This document shows, one piece after another, positions 6,756-7,086 of a stretch of 7,086 bases of DNA (the stretch's first letter is position 1; each line of letters opens with the position of its first letter). Origin of the DNA: Oligoflexia bacterium. GTDB lineage: Bacteria; Bdellovibrionota; UBA1018. The translations under genes were made by a program, and so were the position numbers. The stretch is from assembly GCA_903854365.1 (NCBI GenBank), contig CAINWE010000235.1, positions 1 through 7,086 on the forward strand, read 5' to 3'. The notes below the pieces were generated by a model. That model saw only the letters and a program-made list of their open reading frames with translations, made no database searches and was not told where the DNA came from.

Positions 6756-6933
6756 GGTGGGTACTCCTTTTTGCAGGAGGAAGGGATACAAGAATAGTCA
6801 GCTAAAGGCAAGGGATTACTTGGGGCTTAAAAAGACGTTGATTCCGGGATGTCAGTCTTTTAGTTGATTGATCGGTGGCTGAAATGAGGGGGCTAAGATT
6901 TTCGTAGATTCTAAAGCGATCTAGATTACGATC
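6756..6933. other. Divergent intergenic spacer upstream of yajQ
   Basis: These 178 bases separate yajQ (minus) from a possible gene start on the plus strand. Apart from the yajQ ribosome binding site and its hairpin, I see only a weak promoter-like pair on the minus strand: TTGCCT, 17 bases, TATCCC, with the -10 matching consensus at three of six positions. There is also a small palindrome ATCTAGAT around 6919-6926. No terminator, tRNA or repeat array is visible. The spacer probably holds the yajQ operon promoter, but its position cannot be assigned. Confidence 0.45.
6764..6779 (-). promoter_or_regulatory. yajQ ribosome binding site within a short hairpin
   Basis: On the minus strand the Shine-Dalgarno AAAGGAG (6764-6770) is the strongest in the window and decides the yajQ start at 6755. 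Just upstream in the transcript is CTCCT (6775-6779), perfectly complementary to AGGAG (6764-6768), with a six-base loop GCAAAA between. The five-pair stem would hide the ribosome binding site. The Shine-Dalgarno itself is secure; the regulatory meaning of the stem is inference, since a five-pair hairpin is only marginally stable. Confidence 0.6.
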
Positions 6934-7086
6934 ATGGATACAACAGGCAACGGGTTAAGAACGCGAAATTTTATGCAAAATGGATTCTCACCAGCTGAAA
7001 ATGAAACAGCAAAAATAGCTTCATACGATACCGAGCGCTTGAGGTTAGAGGCCGGGTTTTTACATAAAAAAATTTTTTTCAAATTA
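6934..7086 (+). CDS. Possible start of an unrecognised gene (partial, cut by window edge)
   Basis: From the ATG at 6934 the plus strand stays open for 51 codons to the window end. The peptide begins MDTTGNGLRTRNFMQNGF, continues with an Asn/Glu/Ala-rich part, and has a basic, hydrophobic end (residues about 37-51, containing ERLRLEAGF and KKIFF). I do not recognise a family. No good Shine-Dalgarno precedes either this ATG or the internal one at 6973, so the start is uncertain. In favour of a real gene are the divergent arrangement with a 178-base spacer and balanced amino-acid use. Against it are the short length, the missing ribosome binding site and the A/T homopolymer run near 7067-7079, which could instead be non-coding. 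Confidence 0.38.
   Translation, partial: MDTTGNGLRTRNFMQNGFSPAENETAKIASYDTERLRLEAGFLHKKIFFKL

Noticed and set aside
7052..7086. GC-rich bit followed by T and A/T runs as an intrinsic terminator
   Set aside because: No stem of useful length precedes the T runs, and the plus-strand frame stays open through them.
1..7086. Mobile elements, CRISPR repeats, tRNA/rRNA genes, phage genes, retron or toxin-antitoxin pairs
   Set aside because: No repeated units, transposase or integrase motifs, terminal inverted repeats or cloverleaf-like segments were seen, and almost all sequence is taken up by recognised genes.

Overview
The window looks like a compact bacterial chromosome segment. Genes are tightly packed, spacers are short, neighbouring genes overlap, base composition is moderate (near 50% GC by eye), and there is no trace of phage, insertion sequence, CRISPR or RNA genes. 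A split transketolase together with RimO, QueG and YajQ fits a Gram-negative-type heterotroph. The style of the proteins (split transketolase, DipZ-type C-terminal domain) makes a Deltaproteobacteria- or Bdellovibrionota-like host plausible. That placement is an impression, not something shown by the sequence.

Layout from left to right. (1) On the minus strand, bases 1-1224 hold a two-gene transketolase operon: the N-terminal (TPP-binding) subunit, then the C-terminal subunit, which overlaps it by 8 nt and runs off the left edge. (2) A 79-nt divergent spacer (1225-1303) separates it from a plus-strand pair. (3) The pair is a 14-TM DHA2-type MFS exporter (1304-2680) and, joined by an ATGA stop/start overlap, a 331-residue protein (2677-3672). 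The second protein reads as a cysteine-less thioredoxin fold followed by the beta-rich C-terminal domain known from DipZ-like proteins. (4) On the minus strand, convergent with that pair so that the two stop codons overlap, is a yajQ-rimO-queG run (6755 down to 3669). It encodes a small YajQ nucleotide-binding protein, the methylthiotransferase for ribosomal protein S12, and epoxyqueuosine reductase. (5) A divergent spacer (6756-6933) leads to what may be the first 51 codons of another plus-strand gene cut off by the right edge.

Functionally, the left operon serves the non-oxidative pentose phosphate pathway. The right operon is about tuning translation: S12 beta-methylthiolation and queuosine in tRNA anticodons, both by Fe-S enzymes. 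The central exporter plus Trx/DipZ-C pair is the least conventional part and the best candidate for something not well described. The other observation of note is a short hairpin that would cover the ribosome binding site of yajQ. The rest is ordinary housekeeping sequence.
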